A stretch of DNA of 29,215 nucleotides from Rhodobacterales bacterium UBA7416 (GTDB lineage: Bacteria; Pseudomonadota; Alphaproteobacteria; Rhodobacterales; Rhodobacteraceae), in the NCBI GenBank assembly GCA_002469545.1, contig DKMK01000100.1, positions 1 through 29,215 of the forward strand, written 5' to 3'. Below the pieces are notes generated by a model, which saw nothing but the letters and a program-made list of their open reading frames with translations, did not search any database and was not told where the DNA came from. A program made the translations under genes and the position numbers. Positions within the stretch are counted from its first letter, which is position 1; the number at the start of each line of letters is the position of its first letter. Below are positions 1 through 7,742 of this stretch, in pieces.

Positions 1-291
1 GATCGCGCGGCTGGTGACATGTCAGCTGGTCAAAAACGCCGCCTTGGCCTGGCACGTATGTTACTGACTGGTGCATCAGTTTGGTTGATGGACGAACCCA
101 CAGTATCGTTGGACACAGCCACCTCTGAGGTAATTGCCAAAGCCATCAAAGCACATTGTGAAAATGGTGGCGCGGCAATCATTTCCACACATATCGATTT
201 GGACATTCCCCGCGCACGCATTTTAACCATCACAGACTTCACAGCGAAACCCACAGATCACAAAAACCTGTTCCTCGAAGGGGTGTTCTGA
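1..291 (+). CDS. ccmA: Heme exporter ATP-binding protein CcmA (3' part only)
   Basis: This is the C-terminal part of the ATPase of the CcmABCD heme-handling complex, which drives release of holo-CcmE during cytochrome c maturation. The frame is open from the first base of the window, so the 5' end is missing. The ABC signature (M-S-A-G-Q-K-R-R) is followed about 20 residues later by Walker B (V-W-L-M-D-E-P) and a D-loop (S-L-D), and then by the H-loop region around I-S-T-H. The Walker A motif lies outside the window. The stop codon directly abuts the ccmB start codon, so the two are presumably co-translated. Identity rests on the ABC motifs plus the following ccmB, ccmC, ccmD and ccmG genes. 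Confidence 0.93.
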   Translation, partial: DRAAGDMSAGQKRRLGLARMLLTGASVWLMDEPTVSLDTATSEVIAKAIKAHCENGGAAIISTHIDLDIPRARILTITDFTAKPTDHKNLFLEGVF

Positions 292-942
292 ATGAAATCT
301 CTCATCCTTCGTGATCTAAAATTAGCTTTTCGTTCTGGCGGTGGCTTTGCACTCACTCTCGCATTTTTCTTAATCGTCGTCATGTTCGTTCCCTTTGGTG
401 TTGGGGCGAACCTAGAATTATTATCACGCATTGCGCCCGGCATCTTGTGGATCGGTGCACTCTTGTCATGCCTTCTATCACTTGATCGTATCTTCCAACT
501 CGATTGGGAAGACGGTACACTTGAAGCGCTCGCAACATCTCCCATCCCCCTGTCCGGCATCGCAACGGCCAAAGCATGCGCACACTGGATCACAACGGGC
601 CTGCCGATCACAATCGCCGCTATTCCATTGGGCTACCTATTAAACCTCCCTACCGACGCCTACACATGGCTGATCGCGTCTTTGGCACTTGGTACACCCG
701 CATTGTCGTTTATTGGCGCCTTCGGTGCGGCCATAACAGTTGGTATAAAACGCGGGGGCCTCTTGCTCTCTTTGCTTGTCCTCCCCCTATATATCCCCAC
801 ACTAATGCTCGGCGCACAAGTCGTCGCCACCGGCACACAAAACCCCGCGCAACTGTTAGCGTTGGTTGCCGCAATATCATTATTAAGCATCGCCTTAATT
901 CCACCGGCCTGCGCCATCGCCCTGCGCGCAAATTTACGTTAA
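292..942 (+). CDS. ccmB: Heme exporter membrane protein CcmB
   Basis: CcmB is the integral membrane subunit that pairs with CcmA in the cytoplasmic membrane. The 216-residue product matches the usual family length of about 220. It begins M-K-S-L-I-L-R-D-L-K-L-A-F-R, typical of CcmB, and contains about six hydrophobic segments, including one near residues 19-37 and one at the C-terminus. The ATG follows the ccmA stop with no gap, which suggests translational coupling. The gene is followed by ccmC after about 54 bases. Confidence 0.93.
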   Translation: MKSLILRDLKLAFRSGGGFALTLAFFLIVVMFVPFGVGANLELLSRIAPGILWIGALLSCLLSLDRIFQLDWEDGTLEALATSPIPLSGIATAKACAHWITTGLPITIAAIPLGYLLNLPTDAYTWLIASLALGTPALSFIGAFGAAITVGIKRGGLLLSLLVLPLYIPTLMLGAQVVATGTQNPAQLLALVAAISLLSIALIPPACAIALRANLR

Positions 943-996
943 CAGATGTGACCAACTGACCCTTCCATCCACGCAGAAATAGGATAAACACAACAC

Positions 997-1719
997 ATGT
1001 CTTTATGGGAATACGCAAATCCGGCTAAATTCATGGCCCTTTCAGGACGCATCCTGCCAACGCTGACCATCGGCGCGGCAGTGCTGTTGTTTGGCGGCCT
1101 TATCTGGGGCTTCTTTGGAACCCCTGCCGATTATAAACAAGGTTCCACAGTAAAAATAATCTTCCTACATGTTCCAACAGCCTTGATGGCAATTAATGCA
1201 TGGATCATGATGCTCGTCGCATCTTTGATCTGGTTAGTACGTCGCCACCACGTATCCGCATTAGCGGCCAAGGCAGCGGCACCAATAGGCATGACAATGA
1301 CCTTAATCGCATTGGCAACAGGCGCTATTTGGGGGAAACCCATGTGGGGCACATATTGGGCATGGGATCCACGCCTGACATCATTCATGATCTTGCTGGT
1401 ATTCTACTTCGGCTACCTCGCCCTATGGGAAGCTATCGAAGACAAAGATACAGCCGCTGACCTGACTTCGATCTTGTGTATTGTTGGCTCCGTTTTCGCA
1501 TTGCTTTCACGCTACGCCGTAAATTTCTGGTCACAAGGGCTACACCAAGGCGCATCACTGTCCTTGGACAAAGAACAACACGTCGACAACGCGTTCTACT
1601 TTCCACTTCTGGTCTGTATTGGCGGTATGGTCTTATTGTTTATCACTTTGGTGCTGGTTCGCACCCGCACCGAAATCCGCGCCCGCCGTCTTGGCGCGTT
1701 GCGCGCGCGTGAGGTTTAA
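997..1719 (+). CDS. ccmC: Heme exporter protein CcmC
   Basis: CcmC presents heme to the chaperone CcmE in the periplasm. The 240-residue protein has six likely membrane helices and the tryptophan-rich WWD signature, seen as W-G-K-P-M-W-G-T-Y-W-A-W-D-P-R in the middle of the chain. The flanking histidines expected for heme ligation are present (H in F-L-H-V-P-T and H in Q-G-L-H-Q-G). The gene sits between ccmB and ccmD in the order known as helA-helB-helC-orf52-helX in Rhodobacter capsulatus. Confidence 0.95.
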   Translation: MSLWEYANPAKFMALSGRILPTLTIGAAVLLFGGLIWGFFGTPADYKQGSTVKIIFLHVPTALMAINAWIMMLVASLIWLVRRHHVSALAAKAAAPIGMTMTLIALATGAIWGKPMWGTYWAWDPRLTSFMILLVFYFGYLALWEAIEDKDTAADLTSILCIVGSVFALLSRYAVNFWSQGLHQGASLSLDKEQHVDNAFYFPLLVCIGGMVLLFITLVLVRTRTEIRARRLGALRAREV

Positions 1720-1720
1720 T

Positions 1721-1876
1721 ATGTTTGGCTTAGACAAATACACCGACACAGTATTGATGGCCTACTGCGTTTCAATCGTAATGTTGGCCGTCTTAATCGC
1801 GACCTCATTGCTACAATCAAAACGCGTCAAACGCGCCCTCGATGAACAACAGGCAAAATCAAATGGTAAAAATTAA
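1721..1876 (+). CDS. ccmD: Heme exporter protein CcmD
   Basis: This is a 51-residue single-span membrane protein that starts one base after the ccmC stop. It has a short N-terminal stretch (M-F-G-L-D-K-Y), one hydrophobic helix at about residues 11-30, and a basic C-terminal tail (K-R-V-K-R-A). This is the standard CcmD architecture; in the family it stabilises CcmC-CcmE and is needed to release holo-CcmE. Sequence conservation in CcmD is low, so the call leans on topology, size and position between ccmC and ccmG. A longer in-frame start exists inside ccmC, but the ATG at 1721 fits the family length. Its 3' end overlaps the ccmG start by 14 bases. Confidence 0.88.
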   Translation: MFGLDKYTDTVLMAYCVSIVMLAVLIATSLLQSKRVKRALDEQQAKSNGKN

Positions 1877-2387
1877 ACCGCTCTATTTATTACCACCCGC
1901 AATTTTCATCGGCTTGGCCACAATGATGTTTATTGGGCTGCAACGCGAAAACCCAAACGAATTGCCCAGCCAAATGATCGGCCGCGACGCTCCGAAACTC
2001 ACAGTTACACAATTGTCCGACCTACCACTGCTTACTCCAGATGACCTAACCGCAGACGGCATAAAAATCGTCAACTTCTGGGCCAGTTGGTGCGCGCCCT
2101 GTCGTGTCGAACACCCTAACATCCTACAATTGGCTGAATTGGGAATCCCCGTCCACGGTGTGAACTACAAGGACAAAACAGGCCAAGCGTTACAGTTTCT
2201 AAAAAGCCTTAAAAACCCATACACAAAAATCGGTGCCGATGAAGGTCGCACAGGTTTGGATTGGGGCCTTTACGGCGTACCCGAAACATTCGTAATTGAT
2301 GGAAATGGCACGGTTTTATTGCGCCACGCGGGTCCAGTAACACAACGCGTCATGGCCGAAGATATTCTGCCGCTATTGTCACAATAA
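1863..2387 (+). CDS. ccmG: Thiol:disulfide interchange protein CcmG/DsbE (HelX type)
   Basis: This membrane-anchored thioredoxin-fold protein reduces the CxxCH heme-binding site of apocytochromes in the periplasm. With the chosen start it has 174 residues: an N-terminal anchor at about residues 6-26, then the thioredoxin domain with W-A-S-W-C-A-P-C (Cys77 and Cys80) and the cis-proline region G-V-P-E-T-F. The acidic residue after the active site (R-V-E-H-P) is typical of CcmG. An upstream ATG at 1842 lies deep inside ccmD; the ATG at 1863 gives the expected anchor and only a short overlap. It is the last gene of the ccm operon seen here. Confidence 0.92.
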   Translation: MVKIKPLYLLPPAIFIGLATMMFIGLQRENPNELPSQMIGRDAPKLTVTQLSDLPLLTPDDLTADGIKIVNFWASWCAPCRVEHPNILQLAELGIPVHGVNYKDKTGQALQFLKSLKNPYTKIGADEGRTGLDWGLYGVPETFVIDGNGTVLLRHAGPVTQRVMAEDILPLLSQ

Positions 2388-2401
2388 CATAAGCGGCAGA
2401 A
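2365..2401. terminator. Inverted repeat at the end of the ccm operon
   Basis: Perfect 10-bp arms (2365-2374 and 2392-2401, core C-T-G-C-C-G-C-T) flank the ccmG stop codon and sit in the short gap before the convergent lipoprotein gene. There is no U-tract on either strand, so it may only weakly terminate transcription or protect the mRNA 3' end. Confidence 0.4.
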
Positions 2402-2405
2402 CTGA

Positions 2406-2771
2406 TCAAAAGTCTATGTGAACGTGGCTTGTATCAAGACCCATGTTTTTCCCTGACACAACATCGAAAAACATCCCAACCCAACCAAAGAACAAAACAT
2501 TCCCCACCAAATTACGTGCAGTGTCTTTTTGGAATCCCGATTCCAATGAAATCTCGCGTGTTTGTTTCTTATACGCAAACGTCACATCCAAATCTTGGTT
2601 ACGCTGAATTTTACGTGAACATGGCGTGTAACAACTAACGCCATCGGAAAAAACAGCCAGTGTATTTGACGGCGTAGACGTGAACATTATGTGGTGCTTG
2701 TTCCCTTTGGAAACCGTGGCACACCCACTCAACAAGGCGCTCACGCCGAGCGCGATAATTAGCTTCTTCAT
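2406..2771 (-). CDS. Small PEGA-like lipoprotein, function unknown
   Basis: This 121-residue protein has a lipoprotein signal peptide with lipobox L-L-S-G-C (acylated Cys17) and is probably anchored in the outer membrane. After it comes a short segment resembling PEGA-type repeats (S-T-P-S-N-T ... D-G-V-S-C-Y-T-P-C), with two extra cysteines five residues apart. Near the C-terminus a glycine-rich hydrophobic stretch (V-G-N-V-L-F-F-G-W-V-G-M-F-F-D) resembles that of other small PEGA lipoproteins. It is convergent with ccmG and lies downstream of ribH on the same strand, separated by 141 bases with a terminator-like hairpin, so it probably has its own promoter. Confidence 0.72.
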   Translation of the reverse strand: MKKLIIALGVSALLSGCATVSKGNKHHIMFTSTPSNTLAVFSDGVSCYTPCSRKIQRNQDLDVTFAYKKQTREISLESGFQKDTARNLVGNVLFFGWVGMFFDVVSGKNMGLDTSHVHIDF

Positions 2772-2830
2772 TACTTCCCCCTAAACGGTATGCCCAATAT
2801 ATAGTTTACACAGCCCATTTTGCAAAGTTT

Positions 2831-2862
2831 CCTAAAACGTCACACAATGACGGGGGTTTAGG
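2831..2862. promoter_or_regulatory. Interrupted inverted repeat upstream of the lipoprotein gene
   Basis: Outer arms C-C-T-A-A-A and T-T-T-A-G-G enclose inner arms C-G-T-C-A and T-G-A-C-G around a C-A-C-A-A loop. It lies 60-90 bases before the lipoprotein start on the minus strand and could be an operator or a leader structure. No function can be assigned from the sequence alone. Confidence 0.3.
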
Positions 2863-2874
2863 CAACATCAGTCA

Positions 2875-2904
2875 AACCAAGGACAGATATAACTGCCCTT
2901 GGTT
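2875..2904 (-). terminator. Probable terminator of ribH
   Basis: On the minus strand, 9 bases after the ribH stop, arms A-A-C-C-A-A-G-G-G-C-A-G and C-T-G-T-C-C-T-T-G-G-T-T can form a 12-bp stem with one G-U pair and a six-base loop. Only a short T-run follows, so termination strength is uncertain. Confidence 0.55.
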
Positions 2905-2912
2905 CAAAGTAA

Positions 2913-3350
2913 TTAGATATCCAATGCATCCATTGTCAAAACAGCGTTCGCTGCCTCAGCACCCTTTTTAACGAAATGCTTCGAATAGAATTCAATGTGA
3001 TCTGCACTTTCTTGGAACTCATGTGGTGTTAACGATACAGAGTAAACCGGAACACCGGTGTCCATGCTGGCACGCACTAAGCCATCGACCACCGCTTGGG
3101 CCACAAACTCGTGGCGATAAATTCCACCATTCACGACCAACGCGGCACAGACAACTCCGTCGTACTTACCGGTTTCAGCCAATTTCTTGGCCACCAACGG
3201 CATTTCCAATGCACCTGGCACGTGAACTTCGTGCAGATGACATTCACGTCCCTGCTCTTTCATTGCAGCTTCAAAGCCGACCTGAGTTTGATCCACAATG
3301 GCGGCATGCCAACGTGCTTTTACAAATGCGATTTTAAGGGGTCTTGTCAT
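2913..3350 (-). CDS. ribH: 6,7-dimethyl-8-ribityllumazine synthase, type II (RibH)
   Basis: The enzyme condenses 5-amino-6-ribitylamino-uracil with 3,4-dihydroxy-2-butanone 4-phosphate to the lumazine precursor of riboflavin. The 145-residue protein carries hallmarks of the type II (RibH2-like) enzymes known from Brucella and rhizobia: K-A-R-W-H near the N-terminus, G-G-I-Y-R-H with the likely catalytic His80, and S-L-T-P-H-E-F-Q-E-S. The start at 3350 was chosen because it has an AGGAG ribosome-binding site 7 bases upstream and matches the family N-terminus; the longer frame would run back through the leader. It is preceded by an FMN riboswitch and no other rib gene is adjacent, so it is a stand-alone, flavin-controlled locus. 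Confidence 0.93.
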   Translation of the reverse strand: MTRPLKIAFVKARWHAAIVDQTQVGFEAAMKEQGRECHLHEVHVPGALEMPLVAKKLAETGKYDGVVCAALVVNGGIYRHEFVAQAVVDGLVRASMDTGVPVYSVSLTPHEFQESADHIEFYSKHFVKKGAEAANAVLTMDALDI

Positions 3351-3351
3351 T

Positions 3352-3381
3352 TTGGGTCTCCTATCAATAGACAAAACCCAA
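3352..3381 (-). promoter_or_regulatory. Hairpin enclosing the ribH ribosome-binding site
   Basis: Six-base arms (T-T-G-G-G-T at 3381-3376 and A-C-C-C-A-A at 3357-3352 on the minus strand) enclose an 18-base loop that contains the AGGAG ribosome-binding site of ribH. Placed between the riboswitch aptamer and the start codon, it could be the sequestering element of a translational expression platform. That role is inferred. Confidence 0.5.
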
Positions 3382-3411
3382 GGCGTAAGGTGCACAGATA
3401 CAATCCACACA

Positions 3412-3536
3412 CCCGTTCTCTACCATCCAGACTGTAACTGTCGGCCAAGGAATTTCACCTCTGTCTGCTGACCCTTCACAATGAAGGCGCTCGCGGGCTA
3501 TCACCGCCGGTGGGGAATTACACCCCGCCCTGAGAA
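3412..3536 (-). promoter_or_regulatory. FMN riboswitch (RFN element) controlling ribH
   Basis: Read on the minus strand, the element shows the conserved RFN blocks in order: T-C-A-G-G-G-C-G-G-G-G-T-G at the 5' side, A-A-T-T-C-C-C-C-A-C-C-G-G-C-G-G-T, A-G-C-C-C-G-C-G-A-G-C, a variable stem, G-G-T-G-A-A-A-T-T-C-C, G-G-C-C-G-A-C-A-G-T and G-T-C-T-G-G-A-T-G near the 3' side. FMN binding to such aptamers represses riboflavin synthesis or transport genes. It ends about 60 bases before the ribH start. Confidence 0.96.
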
Positions 3537-3621
3537 TGATTTAAATATACGCTCGAAAATAACCAACGTCCAGCGGGATTCCCGACTAGAATTGCAACAA
3601 TAAAGACGTTATTCAAATCTT

Positions 3622-4665
3622 ATGAGCAACAGCATCACAATCACCCGCCCCGACGATTGGCACCTCCACTTGCGCGACGGCGCAATGTTGGCAGGTATAG
3701 CACCTGAAACTACACGCCACTTTGGTCGCGCAATCATCATGCCAAATTTAGTGCCCCCTGTTGTGACCGCATCGGACGCCGCCGCATACCGTGATCGCAT
3801 CTTGGCCGCACGCCCAGCGGGTTCAAACTTCGAACCGTTAATGACGCTATACCTCACAGATAAAACCGATCCAAACGATGTTGCCGCTGCATACGCCGAT
3901 GGCCTCATTCGTGCCGTAAAATACTATCCTGCGGGCGCTACCACAAATTCAGACAGCGGCGTCACCGATATCAAAAACGTGATGCCAGTGTTGGAAAAAA
4001 TGGCTGAAATCGGCCTTACCCTCTGCATCCACGGCGAAGCAACCGAACCACATATCGATATTTTCGATCGCGAAGCAGTGTTCATCGACACCACCCTTGA
4101 TCCATTGCGTCGCGCCCTGCCCGAACTGAACATCACGTCCGAACACATCACAACCAAAGACGGCGTCGATTACGTTAAATCCCAACCTAAAAACCATGGC
4201 GCAACGATCACAACCCACCACCTAATGATCAACCGCAACCACATCTTGGTTGGCGGCATCAAGCCACATTACTACTGCCTGCCCGTCGCCAAACGCGAAG
4301 AGCATCGCATCGCCCTACGCGCAGCCGCCACATCTGGCGATCCACGCTTTTTCCTTGGAACAGACAGCGCACCACACACAGACCCCGCCAAAGAATCGGG
4401 TTGCGGCTGTGCAGGTTGCTTTACCGCCACCAACACAATGGCTCTACTGGCACATGTATTCGATGAAGACGGCGCATTACCAAACCTTGAAAAATTCGCA
4501 TCCCTGAATGGCCCTGCCCATTACGACCTAAAACCAAACACGGACCAAATCACTATCGAAAAATCGGATTTGCCTGTCACTTACCCTGATAAAATTGAAA
4601 CAGGCGACGGCCCCGTTACGGTCTTCAATCCAGGTCACGATATCCACTGGCGCGTGGTGGATTAA
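3622..4665 (+). CDS. pyrC: Dihydroorotase, class II (PyrC)
   Basis: The enzyme cyclises N-carbamoyl-L-aspartate to dihydroorotate in pyrimidine synthesis. The 347-residue length equals that of the class II family. Visible metal-site residues are His14 and His16 in W-H-L-H-L-R-D-G, the carboxylated Lys100 in R-A-V-K-Y-Y-P-A-G, His137 in C-I-H-G-E, a histidine in T-T-H-H-L, and Asp248 in G-T-D-S-A-P-H. It is divergent from ribH, with an 85-base gap after the riboswitch that presumably holds both promoters. No pyrE gene follows; the next gene is dnaB. Confidence 0.96.
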   Translation: MSNSITITRPDDWHLHLRDGAMLAGIAPETTRHFGRAIIMPNLVPPVVTASDAAAYRDRILAARPAGSNFEPLMTLYLTDKTDPNDVAAAYADGLIRAVKYYPAGATTNSDSGVTDIKNVMPVLEKMAEIGLTLCIHGEATEPHIDIFDREAVFIDTTLDPLRRALPELNITSEHITTKDGVDYVKSQPKNHGATITTHHLMINRNHILVGGIKPHYYCLPVAKREEHRIALRAAATSGDPRFFLGTDSAPHTDPAKESGCGCAGCFTATNTMALLAHVFDEDGALPNLEKFASLNGPAHYDLKPNTDQITIEKSDLPVTYPDKIETGDGPVTVFNPGHDIHWRVVD

Positions 4666-4722
4666 CCCCCGTCCGCCCTTTACTTTGCCCAAATATCCTC
4701 CGCGCGACGCGCATAAATGTAC

Positions 4723-4758
4723 TTATCCACAGGTTATCAAGATAGAAAACCTGTGGAT
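4723..4758. promoter_or_regulatory. Inverted repeat with a DnaA box between pyrC and dnaB
   Basis: Perfect 11-bp arms (4725-4735 and 4748-4758, core A-T-C-C-A-C-A-G-G-T-T) are separated by 12 bases. The left arm lies in a perfect TTATCCACA DnaA box (4723-4731); the right arm carries the related A-A-A-T-C-C-A-C-A in reverse orientation. It sits about 55-90 bases before dnaB. It could be a DnaA-bound control site for dnaB or a terminator-like hairpin for pyrC. Confidence 0.5.
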
Positions 4759-4812
4759 TTCATGTCATAGTCATCGCAACGGGTAACAACATCAATGCGA
4801 GCGGTGAAATTC

Positions 4813-6312
4813 ATGAACGAGATTAGACCTTTAGGCGATTCTCAACCTGCCGAAAGCGCAGAAATCAACCAGCAACCCCATAATATCGAGGCTGAACAAG
4901 CCCTATTGGGTGCCTTGCTGGTCAACAATGATGTCTTTGATAAAGTTACTTCAATCGTCAAAGATATCCATTTCTATGATCCCGTACATGCACGTATTTT
5001 CGAAACCATTTCCACACGCATCCAAAAAAATGCACTTGCGTCACCCGTCACAATCAAAGCATTTTTTGAAGACGACGAAGGTTTAACCGAACTAGGTGGC
5101 CCTTCTTATTTGGCGCGACTGGCTGGCGCATCCGTATCCGTTTTTGCGGCGCGTGATTACGCCCAAATGATTTACGACATGGCAATACGCCGTGACCTAA
5201 TGGCCATCGGCGAAGAAATCTCATCCAAGGCTCGCTTGGTCGAAGTATCATCGGAACCTTCCGAACAAATTGTCGAAGCAGAACAACAACTCTACGCGCT
5301 GTCTGAACAGGGCCAAGTCGAAAGCGGCTTTCAGTCATTCCTCAAGGCTGTAACGGGTGCCGTCAACATCACGAACCAAGCCTATCAACGCGACGGCGGC
5401 CTTGCTGGTGTTTCGACTGGGCTCAAAGACATCGATGGAAAACTCGGTGGTTTACATCCTTCGGATTTATTGATCCTTGCGGGACGCCCTTCAATGGGGA
5501 AAACCGCGCTCGCAACAAACATCGCCTTTAACATTGCAAAAGCGTATAAAAAGGGCAGACGAGAAGATGGTACAGAAGGTGCCATCGAAGGTGGCGTCGT
5601 TGGCTTTTATTCTCTTGAGATGTCGGCAGAGCAGTTAGCAAGTCGCATTCTGTCAGAAGCTGCGGAAATCAATTCACACAACATTCGTTCAGGCGATATG
5701 ACCGAAGCAGAATTTCGCAAATTCGTAGAAGCCGCAAAACAACTTGAAACATGTCCATTGTACATCGATGACACGCCTGCCCTGCCGATCTCTCAACTGG
5801 CTGCCCGTGCGCGCCGCCTGAAACGGACACATGGTTTAGACGTATTGATCATCGACTACCTTCAGCTGGTTCGCCCAGCCACGGCCAAAGACAGTCGCGT
5901 AAACGAGGTTTCTGAAATCACCCAAGGCATGAAAGCAATTGCGAAAGAACTTAACATTCCAGTCATTGCGCTGTCTCAGCTGTCGCGTGCAGTCGAAAGC
6001 CGCGAAGACAAGCGCCCTCAATTGTCAGACCTACGTGAATCAGGCTCAATCGAGCAAGATGCAGATGTTGTAATGTTCGTTTACCGCGAAGAATATTACA
6101 AAGAGCGCGAACAGCCGAGTGAAAGCGACATGGAAAAAATGGCAACTTGGCAAGCAGAGATGGAAGAGCTACGCGGGAAGGCCGAAGTCGTTATCGGAAA
6201 ACAACGCCATGGTCCTATCGGAACAGTTAAATTGGCATTTAAAGGCGAATTCACTCGCTTCAGTGACCTTGTACAAGACTGGCAAGCAAACGCAGGCGAT
6301 CAGGAATTTTAA
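4813..6312 (+). CDS. dnaB: Replicative DNA helicase DnaB
   Basis: DnaB is the hexameric 5'-3' helicase at the replication fork. The 499-residue product has the N-terminal primase-interacting domain (P-H-N-I-E-A-E-Q-A-L-L-G-A) and a RecA-like domain with Walker A G-R-P-S-M-G-K-T, Walker B L-I-I-D-Y-L-Q-L, and the Q-L-S-R and R-E-S-G-S-I-E-Q-D-A-D motifs. No intein or insertion is seen. The start at 4813 gives M-N-E-I-R-P-L, which resembles related alphaproteobacterial DnaB; an in-frame ATG at 4795 would add six residues and cannot be excluded. Confidence 0.96.
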   Translation: MNEIRPLGDSQPAESAEINQQPHNIEAEQALLGALLVNNDVFDKVTSIVKDIHFYDPVHARIFETISTRIQKNALASPVTIKAFFEDDEGLTELGGPSYLARLAGASVSVFAARDYAQMIYDMAIRRDLMAIGEEISSKARLVEVSSEPSEQIVEAEQQLYALSEQGQVESGFQSFLKAVTGAVNITNQAYQRDGGLAGVSTGLKDIDGKLGGLHPSDLLILAGRPSMGKTALATNIAFNIAKAYKKGRREDGTEGAIEGGVVGFYSLEMSAEQLASRILSEAAEINSHNIRSGDMTEAEFRKFVEAAKQLETCPLYIDDTPALPISQLAARARRLKRTHGLDVLIIDYLQLVRPATAKDSRVNEVSEITQGMKAIAKELNIPVIALSQLSRAVESREDKRPQLSDLRESGSIEQDADVVMFVYREEYYKEREQPSESDMEKMATWQAEMEELRGKAEVVIGKQRHGPIGTVKLAFKGEFTRFSDLVQDWQANAGDQEF

Positions 6313-6332
6313 ATCGTGACAATGCAATCTGA

Positions 6333-7714
6333 ATGACCGCACTAACACAAAACGTTTTGTTCCTTTCCATCGAAGACTTGAACGATTGGATCGAACCGCT
6401 TGGTGGTCATCCAGATACGATCACACCAAATATGCAACGCCTTGCCGATCGCGCCGCATTGTTCACGGCCGCTTACACCCCCGCACCCGCTTGTTCACCG
6501 GCACGCACGGCTGCACTATTTGGAAAATACCCGTGGGAAACGGGCGTTTACGGCAATCAACAACGTTGGACGGATCATTTTGGTGGGCGCCAAGATCAAT
6601 CAATCATCGGGCGGTTCAAATCAGCAGGCTATCGCACGATTGGCGCCGGCAAGGTTTTTCATGGGCCAAGCCATGACGAAACAACAACATGTTGGGATGA
6701 ATTCCTCCCCCTTGACGAAGGTCCGCCAACGGCGGTGTCCAAAGCAATTCAGCAAAACAAAATGCGACCAAAAAATGACTTCGGCCCAACCCCCGAAAAT
6801 GCCGAAATTTTCGATCAACAGGCAACAAACTTCATCCTCAATGGAATGAAGACTGGCTCCACAGGCCAATTCTGGGCATTGGGCCTCTATCGCCCACACC
6901 TTCCATTTATCGTTCCACAACGGTTCTTTGATGCAATCCCAACACAGGTGGCGAACCCACCGGGCCTTGGCTTAAATAATTTTGATGCCAACAACACGAC
7001 CCTGTGGGAACACTTGCCCAAAGCAGCACGTAAGATGGCTAAAGCATGGCTGAACACTGGAAAAATCCTACAAGAAACAGATGAATATCACGATTTCATC
7101 CGCGCCTATTTGGCCTCGATCCATTATGCTGATTTCTTGTTGGGCCAAGTATTGGATCACATGGACGAACATAATTTATGGGAAAACACTCACCTAGTTT
7201 TGTGGTCAGATCACGGTTGGCAGCTGGGTGAAAAACTGATGTTTCGAAAATTCTCGTTATGGGAACGCGCTCTTCGTGTTCCATTGATGATTGCTGGCCC
7301 CACAATCACCCCAACCACAATAGACATCCCCGTCAGCTTAGTCGATTTGGCCCAACGCTTTTGAAGTTGGCAGGTCTCGCTCCAGATCCAAACCTTTCTG
7401 GTCAGGATCTATTCGCAGATAATTTACGTCGGCACGCGACCTCGATCTGGGGCATCAACCAATCAAACAATGACATTAAACATGCCGTCAGCGTACGCTC
7501 ATCAACACACCGTTTGATTATGTATTGGACCAACGAAATGGAACTTTACGACCACCGCATCGATCCATTTGAACACAACAACCTTCTACATACCCCAACA
7601 ACAGAGGACCTCGAAATGTTGGAACCTGTTTTGGCTCAAATGCTGGATGAAATGCCACAGAATTTCGCTACGCCGGCCGATACAACGCTTGGTGTCGGCA
7701 AAAACACGGTCTAA
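6333..7714 (+). pseudogene. Type I sulfatase, broken by a frameshift
   Basis: This encodes a formylglycine-dependent sulfatase of the iduronate-2-sulfatase-like group, acting on an unknown sulfate ester. The N-terminal part (343 residues) holds I-E-D-L-N-D at the metal site, the C-S-P-A-R active-site signature with Cys54 as the formylglycine precursor, and W-S-D-H-G-W-Q-L-G-E-K. It stops at 7364. The remaining C-terminus (P-T-L-L-K-L-A-G-L through 7714) continues in the next frame. The break is at about 7349-7352, where V-S-L-V-D-L should join P-T-L-L; one base appears to be missing in the run T-T-G-G-C-C-C-A. Either the gene is inactive or there is a sequencing error. No signal peptide and no sulfatase-maturing enzyme are evident here. 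Confidence 0.85.
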
Positions 7715-7742
7715 CCTGTGTCAAAGCAAAGGAAAGTCAGAC

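Noticed and set aside
1842..1862. Longer N-terminus for CcmG starting inside ccmD
   Set aside because: The added residues are polar and precede the membrane anchor; the later ATG at 1863 gives the usual architecture.
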